The notes under the pieces: model-generated
What the model saw: the letters and a program-made list of their open reading frames with translations, nothing else
Told to the model about the DNA's origin: nothing
Database searches by the model: none
Made by a program: the position numbers and the translations under genes
In this document: one piece after another, positions 7,926 to 16,244 of the stretch
How the letters are laid out: the number at the start of each line of letters is the position of its first letter
Position numbering within the stretch: the stretch's first letter is position 1
Assembly: GCF_000280495.2 (NCBI RefSeq)
Contig: NZ_CP018016.1
Span: 5,022,001 to 5,086,000 of the forward strand
Length of the DNA stretch: 64,000 bases
Reading direction: 5' to 3'
Source: Kosakonia radicincitans DSM 16656
GTDB lineage: Bacteria; Pseudomonadota; Gammaproteobacteria; Enterobacterales; Enterobacteriaceae

Positions 7926-8525
7926 ATGCATGTACTCATGATTGACAAGCAGTCGATATTTATTGAAGGAATGGCATCAGTACTTTCGCACTTTATCCCA
8001 AATGTGAAGATTCGAGGGCTGAATAATCAGAATGAAATTAATGAAACACTAAATGAATTTCCCGCATCGTTAATTCTGCTGGATGGTGACGGAAATAAAA
8101 CAGAGAGTCTTGAATTACTCGATACGCTGGCATTGCACCACCCCACTATTCCGGTGGTGATGCTGATGAATAAATGCCAGCCGACATTACTCAGGCAGTT
8201 TCTGCATCACCATGCGATTGCGTTTGTCAGGCGTGATTCTCCGCCGGAAACCATCGCGCAGACGCTGCGTACCGCGTCGCTGGGAATGCTCTGCTTCCCG
8301 CAGGAAAGCATCACGCTGCTGGATGGCGGACACGGCGCGATTGCGCGGCTCAGCGAGCGTCAGCGTGAAATCCTCAAGCTGCTGGCTGCCGGGGAATCCA
8401 ACAAGCAAATCAGCCGCCAGTTAAATATCAGCGCCGGTACAGTGAAAGCGCATCTGGAATCTATTTTCCGCCGTCTGAATGTGAATAACCGCACTCAAGC
8501 CGCGATGATGTATTCGGACGAATAG
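7926..8525 (+). CDS. LuxR/NarL-family response regulator
   Basis: A 199-residue protein with an N-terminal receiver-like domain (about 1-120) and a C-terminal LuxR HTH (LSERQREILKLLAAGESNKQ, with the recognition helix in SAGTVKAHLESIFRRLNV). The phosphoacceptor position is probably the first Asp of LILLDGDG (about residue 54), and the usual acidic pair near the N-terminus is reduced to MIDK, so it may not be a normal phospho-switch. No sensor kinase gene is nearby. A GGAG ribosome site precedes the ATG. It converges on the DUF2589/lysis operon, whose last gene ends 140 nt away, and could regulate it, but nothing in the sequence proves that. Confidence 0.88.
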   Translation: MHVLMIDKQSIFIEGMASVLSHFIPNVKIRGLNNQNEINETLNEFPASLILLDGDGNKTESLELLDTLALHHPTIPVVMLMNKCQPTLLRQFLHHHAIAFVRRDSPPETIAQTLRTASLGMLCFPQESITLLDGGHGAIARLSERQREILKLLAAGESNKQISRQLNISAGTVKAHLESIFRRLNVNNRTQAAMMYSDE

Positions 8526-8582
8526 CCCAGCCTGAATTTTTATTAACAGTTAATTGTTGCTACATGTTCCCGTGAGCAAATA

Positions 8583-8614
8583 CAGGAGCACTATGCCCGT
8601 GCATAATGCTCCTG
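8583..8614. terminator. Hairpin between convergent genes
   Basis: CAGGAGCA pairs with TGCTCCTG around a 16-nt loop between the stop codons of two convergent transcripts. No T-tract is present. It may serve as a weak bidirectional terminator. Confidence 0.45.
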
Positions 8615-8665
8615 CCAGAGATATTTAACATCAGCATTTACAGCAGCGCAGATGCACTGTGACTC

Positions 8666-9046
8666 TTATTTGGCGGACGTTGTCTTGCGGGGTGCTCTGG
8701 AAGATGTCGCTTTTTTAACCGCCGACGTTTTTTTACGTACTGGTGTTTTTTTCGGCTTCTCATCTTTACGCATCGTGTGGCAGAAATAATAAATAGCAAT
8801 CACGCCGACACCGACATCTTTTAATATCCAGAACGGCAGTTCTTGCGCCATTAACATGACATTGAACAGCAAATAGGGAAGATTGAGAAACCCCTGAACG
8901 GTAAATCCTAACGCAGTAATTAATAATCCAATGCGATACCACACAGGGATATTGGGCATACGGGAGCTGAGGGCGCTGACAAAAATAATCACCGCAATCG
9001 CCCCATCCACCAGCGTGGCCGCCCAGAAAATGAGTTTCAACGTCAT
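8666..9046 (-). CDS. Small three-helix membrane protein with basic tail, holin-like
   Basis: A 126-residue protein with three predicted membrane helices (about 5-27, 38-60 and 75-92) and a strongly basic Lys/Thr/Ala-rich cytoplasmic tail of about 35 residues. Three helices with a charged C-terminus are the layout of class I holins, but I do not recognise a named family. It is the last gene of the DUF2589 operon. Its ATG overlaps the stop of the upstream membrane-protein gene by 4 nt (ATGA), so they are coupled. The holin role is inferred from the topology and the endolysin upstream. Confidence 0.65.
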   Translation of the reverse strand: MTLKLIFWAATLVDGAIAVIIFVSALSSRMPNIPVWYRIGLLITALGFTVQGFLNLPYLLFNVMLMAQELPFWILKDVGVGVIAIYYFCHTMRKDEKPKKTPVRKKTSAVKKATSSRAPRKTTSAK

Positions 9047-9456
9047 GATGGATCTCCCGATTTAGGGCGTCGTGGCGCGCGGCGGCGCGATGGGGTGGCT
9101 TTTACGCCACGGGCGACGCGTTTTAGCTCGCCGGCAACCTGTAAAATATCGTGCCCTTCCCGACGGTTAAAAAAATTCGCCAGCCAGGCAATCATCCCGA
9201 CGCTGATCGCGCCGACAAAATAGCCAATGCCCATCGCGATATCGCTATCTTTGAAGTTCATCCCCAGCCAGCGCGCAATAAAGCCGCCCAGCGTGAAGGT
9301 CGTGCTGACGCTTATAGCCCCGATGATCACCCCTGCCGCCAGCCGACCGTGCTGATGCAATTTTTTTGGTTGCCAGAAAAACGAGACGCTCAGCCCGCCA
9401 AATAACCCGGCGAGCGCGGCCAGTCCCTGACTTAACATCTGAATGCCGTCAACCAT
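9043..9456 (-). CDS. Small three-helix membrane protein, holin-like
   Basis: A 137-residue protein with predicted helices at about 8-28, 40-63 and 72-95, rich in Gly and Ala, then a soluble tail that ends in the basic run RRRAPRRPKSG. The frame is open to 9522, but the ATG at 9456 (MVDGIQML) follows a strong GAGGAGGAG ribosome site and is preferred. It shares layout, not sequence, with the gene that overlaps it at 9043. Together they could be a holin/antiholin pair for the signal-less endolysin of this operon. No family name is recognised. Confidence 0.65.
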   Translation of the reverse strand: MVDGIQMLSQGLAALAGLFGGLSVSFFWQPKKLHQHGRLAAGVIIGAISVSTTFTLGGFIARWLGMNFKDSDIAMGIGYFVGAISVGMIAWLANFFNRREGHDILQVAGELKRVARGVKATPSRRRAPRRPKSGDPS

Positions 9457-9512
9457 GGCAATCTCCTCCTCAACAGGCGGCCTCAACGAATAGGATGAGG
9501 CCGCAATACTGA

Positions 9513-9983
9513 CTACTGGCAAGGAGGAAGCGTGACGGTTGTCGCGTCATTATCTGTAGTGAGATAACGCGTCGCGCTTTCCGGGCTGTAGATCAGATGT
9601 TTGTTACTGCGCAGACCGCGTACGCTATCGACATCGGCGCTGTACCATTTTCCTTTCCCCGGCGCAGGCTTGCCGGTCCAGGGATCGCCGCCCAACACTT
9701 TCTTGTTCAGCGCCCAGATGTTCCACAGCGAATCTTCCGCCTTCCCACTCCAGCCCAATTTGAGCGCCTGTTCGCGGGTCACGTACTCAGCGGGCAGCAC
9801 ATCATCACGATTTAGCGTTTTGAGCAGAGCCGTCAGTTTCTTCTCATCCTGCACGGTCTTGTTGTTCTGTTTCGCCAGTTGCTGGTTGGCCGCCTGTACC
9901 ACCGCGCTGCATTGCGGTAAGTCGGCATACGCCGGTACAGCGGTTAACACAGCCAGAAACAGTATCGACAGTGTGTATTTCAT
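9513..9983 (-). CDS. Exported barnase-like ribonuclease homologue, catalytic residues changed
   Basis: A 156-residue protein with a Sec signal peptide (about residues 1-20, ending VPAYA). The mature part follows the barnase layout: LPAEYVTREQALKLGW, then an LGGD block, then KWYSADVDSVRGLRSNKHLIYS and TTDND. Aligned by eye to Bacillus barnase, Glu73 falls on Ser115, Arg83 on Arg125, Arg87 on His129 and His102 on Asn145. The general base and acid are therefore lost. Cys25 and Cys155 near the two ends could form a disulfide. It is probably not an active barnase; binding, inhibition or a changed chemistry are open. A GGAGGG ribosome site precedes the ATG. Confidence 0.75.
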   Translation of the reverse strand: MKYTLSILFLAVLTAVPAYADLPQCSAVVQAANQQLAKQNNKTVQDEKKLTALLKTLNRDDVLPAEYVTREQALKLGWSGKAEDSLWNIWALNKKVLGGDPWTGKPAPGKGKWYSADVDSVRGLRSNKHLIYSPESATRYLTTDNDATTVTLPPCQ

Positions 9984-10002
9984 GGGAATCCCTCCAGTCA
10001 GT

Positions 10003-10458
10003 TCAGTTTACGGGGGCCATAAACAGCGCACGTTCCGCGTCACGGCGACGGGTCAAGCCAGCGAGAATTTTGCCGCCAGCTTTATTCCAGCGCGGAAGCT
10101 GATCCGCCGCCTCCTGGTATTGCCCCTGGTTGAGCAGGCGCAGCAGCGTCGAGTTCTGCAAATTGCCCAGCCCGACGTTAAAGGCGAACGCCACCAGCGC
10201 ATCGAACTGGTTCTGGTTGAGATCGACCGTCACGAGGCGATGAACCCCGCGCTCGGTCATCCCCAGATCCGCCCGCAACAAATCTTCCGCTTCCACCTTG
10301 CTTAACGCTTGCGGGAAATTCTCATGGGGCAGAATCAAATGGCCGTAGCCGATGGTCCATTTACCGACCGCATCGCGGTACTTCTCCAGGCTTAGCCCTT
10401 CAAAAGACTTAATTAATGTCAACCCGGCCGCGCCGGTGTTTGCTGGTTGATTAGCCAT
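10003..10458 (-). CDS. T4-type endolysin (GH24 lysozyme), no signal peptide
   Basis: A 151-residue glycoside hydrolase 24 muramidase. The catalytic triad of T4 lysozyme (Glu11-Asp20-Thr26) is matched in spacing by Glu20 (SFEG), Asp29 (YRDAVG) and Thr35 (WTIGYGH). The C-terminal half has the FNVGLGNLQNSTLLRLLNQG block. Earlier GTG/ATG codons in frame lie on top of the ribosome site; the ATG at 10458 is 8 nt from GAGGAG and is chosen. There is no signal or SAR helix, so it would need a holin to reach the wall, and two holin-like genes follow downstream. It overlaps the end of the DUF2589 gene upstream. No phage structural gene is near. Confidence 0.9.
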   Translation of the reverse strand: MANQPANTGAAGLTLIKSFEGLSLEKYRDAVGKWTIGYGHLILPHENFPQALSKVEAEDLLRADLGMTERGVHRLVTVDLNQNQFDALVAFAFNVGLGNLQNSTLLRLLNQGQYQEAADQLPRWNKAGGKILAGLTRRRDAERALFMAPVN

Positions 10459-11149
10459 TGTCATCACTCCTCACGTTAGATTGGGGAAGAACTTGTCGGG
10501 TGTACTCTTCAATCAGCCGCATCACGCTTTCCGGTGGTTCCAGCACGGTGAACTGCATCTCAATGTCCACATGTCCGCTGTCACGACCGCTGCCTTCGCG
10601 GCTCGGCGGCGACATGCTGACAAGGAAACGGCCAACCGTGTCATCGGGCGTACCGGAAACCGCGCTCTGCTGCTCAACGGCATCGGTTCGTACTGTCAAA
10701 AAGACCTTCATTTTTTCCAGCATCAGCCCGCGCGGCGTGGAGAGCGCCACCAGCGGCAAGGCAAAGTGATGTTGATCATCCAGCGCCATTTCGACGACTT
10801 TTGGCACCAGCCTGCCGTCATCGCTGTGCTCAAAAAAGGGGTCCAGCGCCTGCATGTATTGATGCGCGATAAGCTGGTTTGCCGCCGAAGCGGCGTGCTG
10901 CATCCCGCGCGTGATATCCGCCAGCGAGAGAGATGCCCCAACCGGACCGCCGGGTGGCGGGCTTTCCGGCGGCGGCGGATCGGGCGGTAGATCCGAAGAG
11001 GGCGGATCCGCAGGCGGCAACCCGCCGGTCTCTTCTGTCGGCGGATCGTCGGGCGACATTCCGGCGCGCTCGTCCGGCGGAGCCGTAGGCTGCTCGCTCG
11101 CCTTCTCTTGCGTATTCCGGTTGCCGCGAAGCCAGTCTTTCATTGACAT
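10451..11149 (-). CDS. DUF2589-like protein with proline-rich N-terminus
   Basis: A 232-residue protein. Residues 1-75 are disordered, rich in Pro, Asp and Glu with repeated DPP motifs. The rest resembles DUF2589: SLADITRGMQHAASAANQLI followed by beta-rich sequence with VEMALDD, LALPLVAL-like and LEKMKVFLTVRTD segments and a C-terminal EPPESVMRLIEEYTRQV helix. The same PPEALMRVIDFL-type helix ends the neighbouring DUF2589 protein, so the two are distant paralogues. Its function is unknown. The start has a GGAG site 54 nt after the first gene, and its end overlaps the endolysin gene. Confidence 0.7.
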   Translation of the reverse strand: MSMKDWLRGNRNTQEKASEQPTAPPDERAGMSPDDPPTEETGGLPPADPPSSDLPPDPPPPESPPPGGPVGASLSLADITRGMQHAASAANQLIAHQYMQALDPFFEHSDDGRLVPKVVEMALDDQHHFALPLVALSTPRGLMLEKMKVFLTVRTDAVEQQSAVSGTPDDTVGRFLVSMSPPSREGSGRDSGHVDIEMQFTVLEPPESVMRLIEEYTRQVLPQSNVRSDDNG

Positions 11150-11203
11150 AGTGCGCTCCGTGAAAAATGAGGCTGCAACGCAGCCTCAGCGTGAACATCA
11201 GAA

Positions 11204-11851
11204 TTAACGCGTTGCGTCAGCCGGAGCTTTTTCAGCGCCAGCAGGCGTTTCGGGGTAGGCATCAAGCTGTTTCGATTCCAGCTTTTGCGCCTCAGACGGC
11301 AGAACAGCCGGGCGTGTTGCGGCATCCGTCAGGAAATCAATCACGCGCATCAGCGCTTCCGGCGGCGGCTGACGTTTGACCTGGGTGTGGATGCTGTATT
11401 TCGCGCGGGTATCGGTGGAGCGGGTTTGCTGATCTTTGTGCGAAACACGTCCGCTGATTTTGACGCTGAACGGTCCCCAGCCGACGGACGCTTCCAGCGA
11501 GGCTTCCGCTTCTGTCTGGCTGCTGCTGGCTTCGCTCTGCGAGACTTCCAGTTCGAAATCGATGGTCCCTTCTTCGATGCTGATGTTCGGGTGAGAGATG
11601 GCCGCCAGCAGCGGGATGCGCATGGTTTTTTTCACCACGCCCTGAATCACGCCTTTGTCGTCAACCACGGTTTCGTCGTAATCGAACTGCACCGACTCCG
11701 CTTTACCATCCTTAATACAGACAGAGAGCAGGAAGTCGGCATAGGCCTTACTCGCCTGTACCTGTGCTTTGATCATTGCCTGCAACGGGCCGCCGATCAT
11801 ATGTTCCAGCGGTAGTGCATTAATGACCGATCCAATGAATTGTGAATCCAT
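11204..11851 (-). CDS. DUF2589 family protein
   Basis: A 215-residue protein that starts the operon. It has the N-terminal helix typical of DUF2589 (LPLEHMIGGPLQAMIKAQVQ), then a beta-rich region with alternating Ser/Glu (SQSEASSSQTEAEASLEASV) and the PPEALMRVIDFLTDA helix. The C-terminal 40 residues are low complexity. A CAGGAGT ribosome site fixes the start at 11851, although the frame is open further. The biochemical role of the family is not known to me. Its pairing here with an endolysin, a barnase-like protein and two holin-like proteins is the main clue. It is divergent from ahr. Confidence 0.8.
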   Translation of the reverse strand: MDSQFIGSVINALPLEHMIGGPLQAMIKAQVQASKAYADFLLSVCIKDGKAESVQFDYDETVVDDKGVIQGVVKKTMRIPLLAAISHPNISIEEGTIDFELEVSQSEASSSQTEAEASLEASVGWGPFSVKISGRVSHKDQQTRSTDTRAKYSIHTQVKRQPPPEALMRVIDFLTDAATRPAVLPSEAQKLESKQLDAYPETPAGAEKAPADATR

Positions 11852-12086
11852 AATGCGTACTCCTGTGAGTTGTACAGAAACATCGTGTTGCGAATTCGCA
11901 GGACCCACACTACAGGCCGGGAAAGTCTGAAAATATTGGCTGGATGACGGGTTAAAACAGGGGAAATGGCCCAGGGCAGAAGGCATGGCTTTGGCGAAAC
12001 GGGCGGTCTGACGCGCGACATTCTGCCGGAGAAGCGCCAGATGCCCTACACTTCATGCGTCCCCCTCAAAACCTAAGGAATCCGTA
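11852..12086. promoter_or_regulatory. Divergent region between DUF2589 operon and ahr
   Basis: These 235 nt separate two divergent transcripts and must carry both promoters. The ribosome site for ahr is AAGGAA, about 8 nt before its ATG. I see no convincing -35/-10 pair or operator. Confidence 0.45.
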
Positions 12087-13124
12087 ATGAGCATCATCAA
12101 AAGTTACGCTGCACCGCAGGCCGGCGCCGCGCTTGAATTGCAGGAATACGATGCCGGCCCGCTGGCGGCAGAAGATGTGGAAGTGCAGGTGGATTATTGC
12201 GGTATCTGCCATTCAGACTTGTCGATGATCGACAACGAATGGGGCTTCTCCCAGTACCCGCTGGTTGCCGGGCATGAAGTGATTGGCCGCGTGGTGGAAC
12301 TGGGTAGCGCTGCACAAAACAAAGGGTTAAAAGTGGGCCAGCGAGTGGGAATCGGCTGGACGGCGCGCAGCTGCGGGCACTGCGATGCCTGTATCGACGG
12401 CAACCATATCAACTGCCTGGAAGGCGCGGTGCCGACCATTCTGAATCGCGGTGGTTTTGCCGATAAGCTCCGCGCCGACTGGCAGTGGGTGATCCCGCTG
12501 CCGGATAGCATCGATATCGAAACCGCCGGGCCGCTGCTGTGCGGGGGCATTACCGTGTTTAAACCGCTGCTGATGCACAACATCACCGCCACCAGCCGCG
12601 TTGGCGTGATTGGGATTGGCGGCCTCGGGCATATCGCCATCAAGCTGCTGCATGCAATGGGTTGTGAAGTGACGGCGTTCAGTTCAAATCCGGCGAAAGA
12701 AGCGGAAGTGCGGATTATGGGTGCCGACTATGTCGTGAACAGCCGCGATCCGGAAGCATTAAAAGCGCTGGCCGGTCAGTACGATCTGATCATCAACACC
12801 GTTAACGTCGATCTTAACTGGCAGCCTTATTTTGAAGCGCTGACCCACGGCGGCCATTTCCACACGGTGGGTGCCGTGCTGAAGCCGCTGGAAGTCCCGG
12901 CATTTACCCTGATCGCCGGTGACCGCAGCGTTTCGGGTTCGGCAACCGGCACGCCATTTGAGCTGCGCAAGCTGATGAAGTTTGCCGGACGCGCTAAAGT
13001 CGCGCCAACCACCGAGATGTTCCCGATGTCGCGAATCAATGAAGCCTTGCAGCACGTGCGCGACGGGAAAGCCCGCTACCGCGTGGTGTTGAAAGCAGAT
13101 TTCCAGAACGGAGTGGAAGCGTAG
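12087..13124 (+). CDS. ahr: NADPH-dependent aldehyde reductase Ahr (zinc-type MDR)
   Basis: A 345-residue medium-chain dehydrogenase that reduces aldehydes to alcohols with NADPH. It has the catalytic zinc site CGICHSD with GHEVIGRV, the structural zinc cysteines in [15 protein letters not shown], and the Rossmann motif [11 protein letters not shown]. Sequence and position next to leuX match E. coli YjgB/Ahr (339 residues). An AAGGAA ribosome site precedes the ATG and a strong terminator follows the gene, so it is monocistronic. Confidence 0.95.
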   Translation: MSIIKSYAAPQAGAALELQEYDAGPLAAEDVEVQVDYCGICHSDLSMIDNEWGFSQYPLVAGHEVIGRVVELGSAAQNKGLKVGQRVGIGWTARSCGHCDACIDGNHINCLEGAVPTILNRGGFADKLRADWQWVIPLPDSIDIETAGPLLCGGITVFKPLLMHNITATSRVGVIGIGGLGHIAIKLLHAMGCEVTAFSSNPAKEAEVRIMGADYVVNSRDPEALKALAGQYDLIINTVNVDLNWQPYFEALTHGGHFHTVGAVLKPLEVPAFTLIAGDRSVSGSATGTPFELRKLMKFAGRAKVAPTTEMFPMSRINEALQHVRDGKARYRVVLKADFQNGVEA

Positions 13125-13163
13125 CTTTGCCCGATCCGCAAAGGGATCGCGCAGGGGAGTGAT

Positions 13164-13190
13164 AAGGGGGACGCTGTGGTCCCCCTTTTT
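13164..13190 (+). terminator. Rho-independent terminator after ahr
   Basis: AAGGGGGA pairs with TCCCCCTT around an 8-nt loop and runs into TTTTT. It lies 40 nt after the ahr stop. Confidence 0.88.
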
Positions 13191-13328
13191 ACGTTCACGC
13201 TGGCGAGATTTCAGAAACCACAGAATGCCGATCAACGAAACCACTCCACAACGGTGAAATAAATGCCGGATGGCGGGTCGCTCTGACATGTGGTGTGTAA
13301 GCCCGGTAAGCCACCGGGCAAGTGTGCT

Positions 13329-14963
13329 TTATTTCGCGATAGCAGCAAACACTTCGGCAATCGCCACCGCGCCGGGATCGCTCACGCCATCAAGGTTTTC
13401 ACGGTTAACGTACGACGAGCGCCCGGCCCCTGCTTTTTGCATCGTTGCCGTACTGGCTGCCCCGCTTTTCGCCGCAGAGACTGCGGCATTTAGCCCGTTA
13501 TCGCGCAACGCTTCCAGCGCCGGTTGCAGCGCATCGATCAGCGTACGATCGCCCAGATCCGCCCCGCCGTAGTGCTTCATCTGTTTTAGCCCCAGCAGTA
13601 ACGCCTCTGGCAACGCTGTACCGTTATGTATCGCCTGGCCTGCCGCAGTGAAGAAGATCGACATCAGCACGCCGCTGGAGCCGCCCATTACCGTCGCCAG
13701 CCGTTCGCCGATCAGTTGCAGCAACTGCGCGGTGTTATTCAGCGGCAGCGCCTCTTCTTCCAGCAGCCGGGCAATCTCACGCGCGCCTTCGGCGAAGGTC
13801 GAACCGGTATCGCCATCGCCCACTTTCGCATCCAGCGCGTTCAGGCGATTTTCCAGGCCAATCAACGTCTGCACCGCCGTACCGACCAGCGCTTTTACCT
13901 GTGGATTGTCTGAAGGTTCAATCTCCAGCCCGTCATACACCGCACTGTGCTGCTGGGTTTTCATCGGCGCGAACGCCACCGGTTTTTGCCAGCCAACGGT
14001 TTGCACATTCGCGCAAATCGCCTGCTCGAACGCGTCATTCAGGCGCAGCAACGACAGGGAAAAACCTTTCATATCCAGCGAACTGACCAGCGGCGCAGGG
14101 CCAATCAAATACGCAATTTGATCTTTCAACGCCGAATGCGCCAGCTCTTTGGTCAGCAGCGCCATTTCAAGCGCCGACACGCCGCCAAGGTTGTTGATCA
14201 GCACGGCGACACGATCGTCGCCCACCGCTGCTTTCAGCGGTTTCACCAGCGTGTCGATAAGCGACTTGCTGTTCTGTGTGTCGACAATTGAAGCGCCCGG
14301 CTCGCCGTGAATCCCCAGCCCCAGCTCGACCTTGCCGCGCTGAATACGCCCTTCCTCTTCGCTGCCCGGCAGGTTGCAGGTCTCCATCGCCAGCCCAAGG
14401 CTGTAGACGTTATCGCAGGCCTTTTGCGCGATGTCGCGCACTTCACTCAGCGATTTCCCCTGATCGGCGGCATGGCCGGCAATCTTATGCACCAGCGCCG
14501 TTCCGGCGATGCCGCGCGGCTGTTTGTTATCCGGCAGCGCGATGTCGTCGGCGACGATCACCATCTCGACTTTCAGGCCGTAGCGCTTGGCTTTTTCCGC
14601 CGCAAGGCCGAAGTTAAGCCGGTCGCCGGTGTAGTTTTTAACAATCAACAGGCAACCGCGATCGCCGGTCACCGCCACGATGGCGTTCAGCACCGCATCG
14701 ACGCTGGGCGAAGCAAACACATCACCGCAGACGGCGGCGGTCAGCATGCCTTTGCCGACAAAGCCAGCATGTGCCGGTTCATGGCCGGAACCCCCACCGG
14801 AAATCACCGCTACGCGGCTTTTATCCCAGTCAGCACGGGCCACAATGCGAATGGCGGGATCAATATCGAGTCGGACAAGGTTGCCGTGCGGGGCGGATAT
14901 CACTAAGCCTTCAATGGCGTCATTGACCAGTTGTTTGCGGTCATTGAAAAAGAACCTGGACAT
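13329..14963 (-). CDS. Dihydroxyacetone kinase, ATP-dependent single-chain type
   Basis: A 544-residue enzyme that phosphorylates dihydroxyacetone (and glyceraldehyde) with ATP. The DhaK part (about 1-330) has SGGGSGHEPAHAG and the substrate-binding His in LGLGIHGEPG (His219, matching His220 of the Citrobacter freundii enzyme). The DhaL part (about 345-540) has the metal-binding DAKVGDGDTGSTF and MGGSSGVLMSIF motifs. This is the fused, ATP-using form, not the PTS-dependent DhaKLM of E. coli. It stands alone between ahr and lptG, where E. coli has yjgR and idn genes. AGGGAAATT before the ATG is the ribosome site. Confidence 0.95.
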   Translation of the reverse strand: MSRFFFNDRKQLVNDAIEGLVISAPHGNLVRLDIDPAIRIVARADWDKSRVAVISGGGSGHEPAHAGFVGKGMLTAAVCGDVFASPSVDAVLNAIVAVTGDRGCLLIVKNYTGDRLNFGLAAEKAKRYGLKVEMVIVADDIALPDNKQPRGIAGTALVHKIAGHAADQGKSLSEVRDIAQKACDNVYSLGLAMETCNLPGSEEEGRIQRGKVELGLGIHGEPGASIVDTQNSKSLIDTLVKPLKAAVGDDRVAVLINNLGGVSALEMALLTKELAHSALKDQIAYLIGPAPLVSSLDMKGFSLSLLRLNDAFEQAICANVQTVGWQKPVAFAPMKTQQHSAVYDGLEIEPSDNPQVKALVGTAVQTLIGLENRLNALDAKVGDGDTGSTFAEGAREIARLLEEEALPLNNTAQLLQLIGERLATVMGGSSGVLMSIFFTAAGQAIHNGTALPEALLLGLKQMKHYGGADLGDRTLIDALQPALEALRDNGLNAAVSAAKSGAASTATMQKAGAGRSSYVNRENLDGVSDPGAVAIAEVFAAIAK

Positions 14964-15107
14964 AATTTCCCTAAATGTTGTGAATCGTTACTCAATCATA
15001 GCCCGAAGCACAATGGACGTGGCAAAGAACAGAATTTACTGAAAGCCATTATGGCGTGGTACGCCCCGGATGCGGGTAAGCCACTGCAACATATCTGCTC
15101 CTTTGGC
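14964..15107. other. Intergenic region between DHA kinase and lptG terminator
   Basis: A short non-coding gap that must contain the promoter of the minus-strand DHA kinase gene. No clear operator is visible. Confidence 0.35.
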
Positions 15108-15135
15108 GAAAAAAAGAGAGGCCGCAGCCTCTCTT
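15108..15135 (-). terminator. Rho-independent terminator of lptFG
   Basis: On the minus strand AAGAGAGGC pairs with GCCTCTCTT across a 4-nt loop and is followed by a run of T. It lies 26 nt after the lptG stop. Confidence 0.88.
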
Positions 15136-15161
15136 ATGTAATACAGAACATCATTGATGTA

Positions 15162-16244
15162 TTAGCTTTTGCGCATCATCAGCCACAAGCTAATCAGGAA
15201 GAACAAGCCGCTCGGCAGCAGCGCGCCGACCACTGGTGGAATGCCATACACCAGCGTCAGCGGGCCGAAAATCTGATCCAGCACGTAGAAAACAAAGCCG
15301 AAGCTGATGCCGGTCACCACGCGCACACCCATCGCCACGCTACGCAGCGGGCCAAAGATAAACGACAGTGCCATCAGCATCATGACCGCCACCGACAGCG
15401 GCTGGAAGATTTTGCTCCACATATTGAGCTGATAACGGCCGGAATCCTGGCCGCTCGACTTCAGGTACTTCACATAGTTGTGCAGACCGCTGATGGAGAG
15501 CGCATCCGGATCCAGCGCCACTACGCCGAGTTTGTCCGGCGTGAGGTTGGTTTTCCAGGTCCCGCTGACGGTCTGCGAGCCGGTCACTTGTTTCGGATCG
15601 GTCAGGTTTGATTCATCCACCTGCGACAGCCGCCAGATTTTGTTCTCCGCATCGAATTTAGCTGACGCGGCGTAGCGCACCGATTGCAAACGACGCTGAT
15701 CGTTGAAGGCATAAATACTGACGCCGCCAAGCTCATCATCACCTTTCACACGTTCGATGTAGATAAAGTTGTTGCCGTCTTTCGCCCACAGCCCGGCCTG
15801 CGTGGAGAGCAGCGAGCCGCCATACATCGACTGCGCACGCTGGTTACGCGCCATCTGCTCGCCCTGCGGCGCAACCCATTCGCCAATCGCCATGGTCAGC
15901 AGGACCAGCGGAATAGCGGTTTTCATCACCGACAGCGCCACCTGCATGCGGGTGTAGCCGGAAGCTTGCATTACCACCAGCTCGCTGCGCTGCGCCAGCA
16001 TGCCCAGACCGAGCAGCGCGCCAAGCAGCGCGGCCATCGGGAAGAAGATCTGGATATCTTTCGGCACGCTGAGAATGGTGTACATCCCGGCGCCCAGCGC
16101 GTCGTAACTCCCCTGCCCGGCTTTTTTCAACTGATCGACAAATTTGATAATGCCGGAGAGCGACACCAGCATGAACAGCGTCATCATGATGGTGGAAAAG
16201 ATGGTTTTCCCGATATAGCGGTCAAGTACGCCAAAAGCCTGCAT
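15162..16244 (-). CDS. lptG: LPS export ABC transporter permease LptG
   Basis: A 360-residue inner-membrane permease that, with LptF and the LptB ATPase, extracts lipopolysaccharide from the inner membrane and feeds it to the LptCADE bridge. It has the LptF/LptG (YjgP/YjgQ) layout: one N-terminal helix (FSTIMMTLFMLVSLSGIIKF), two helices after it, a large periplasmic beta-jellyroll domain (about 130-260), and three C-terminal helices. Its ATG overlaps the lptF stop by one base (TAATG), so the pair is translationally coupled. Confidence 0.97.
   Translation of the reverse strand: MQAFGVLDRYIGKTIFSTIMMTLFMLVSLSGIIKFVDQLKKAGQGSYDALGAGMYTILSVPKDIQIFFPMAALLGALLGLGMLAQRSELVVMQASGYTRMQVALSVMKTAIPLVLLTMAIGEWVAPQGEQMARNQRAQSMYGGSLLSTQAGLWAKDGNNFIYIERVKGDDELGGVSIYAFNDQRRLQSVRYAASAKFDAENKIWRLSQVDESNLTDPKQVTGSQTVSGTWKTNLTPDKLGVVALDPDALSISGLHNYVKYLKSSGQDSGRYQLNMWSKIFQPLSVAVMMLMALSFIFGPLRSVAMGVRVVTGISFGFVFYVLDQIFGPLTLVYGIPPVVGALLPSGLFFLISLWLMMRKS

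Noticed and set aside
10003..11851. Prophage call for the lysozyme region
   Set aside because: An endolysin and holin-like genes are present, but there is no integrase, repressor, terminase, capsid or tail gene, and the flanks are core genes. It is treated as a stand-alone module.
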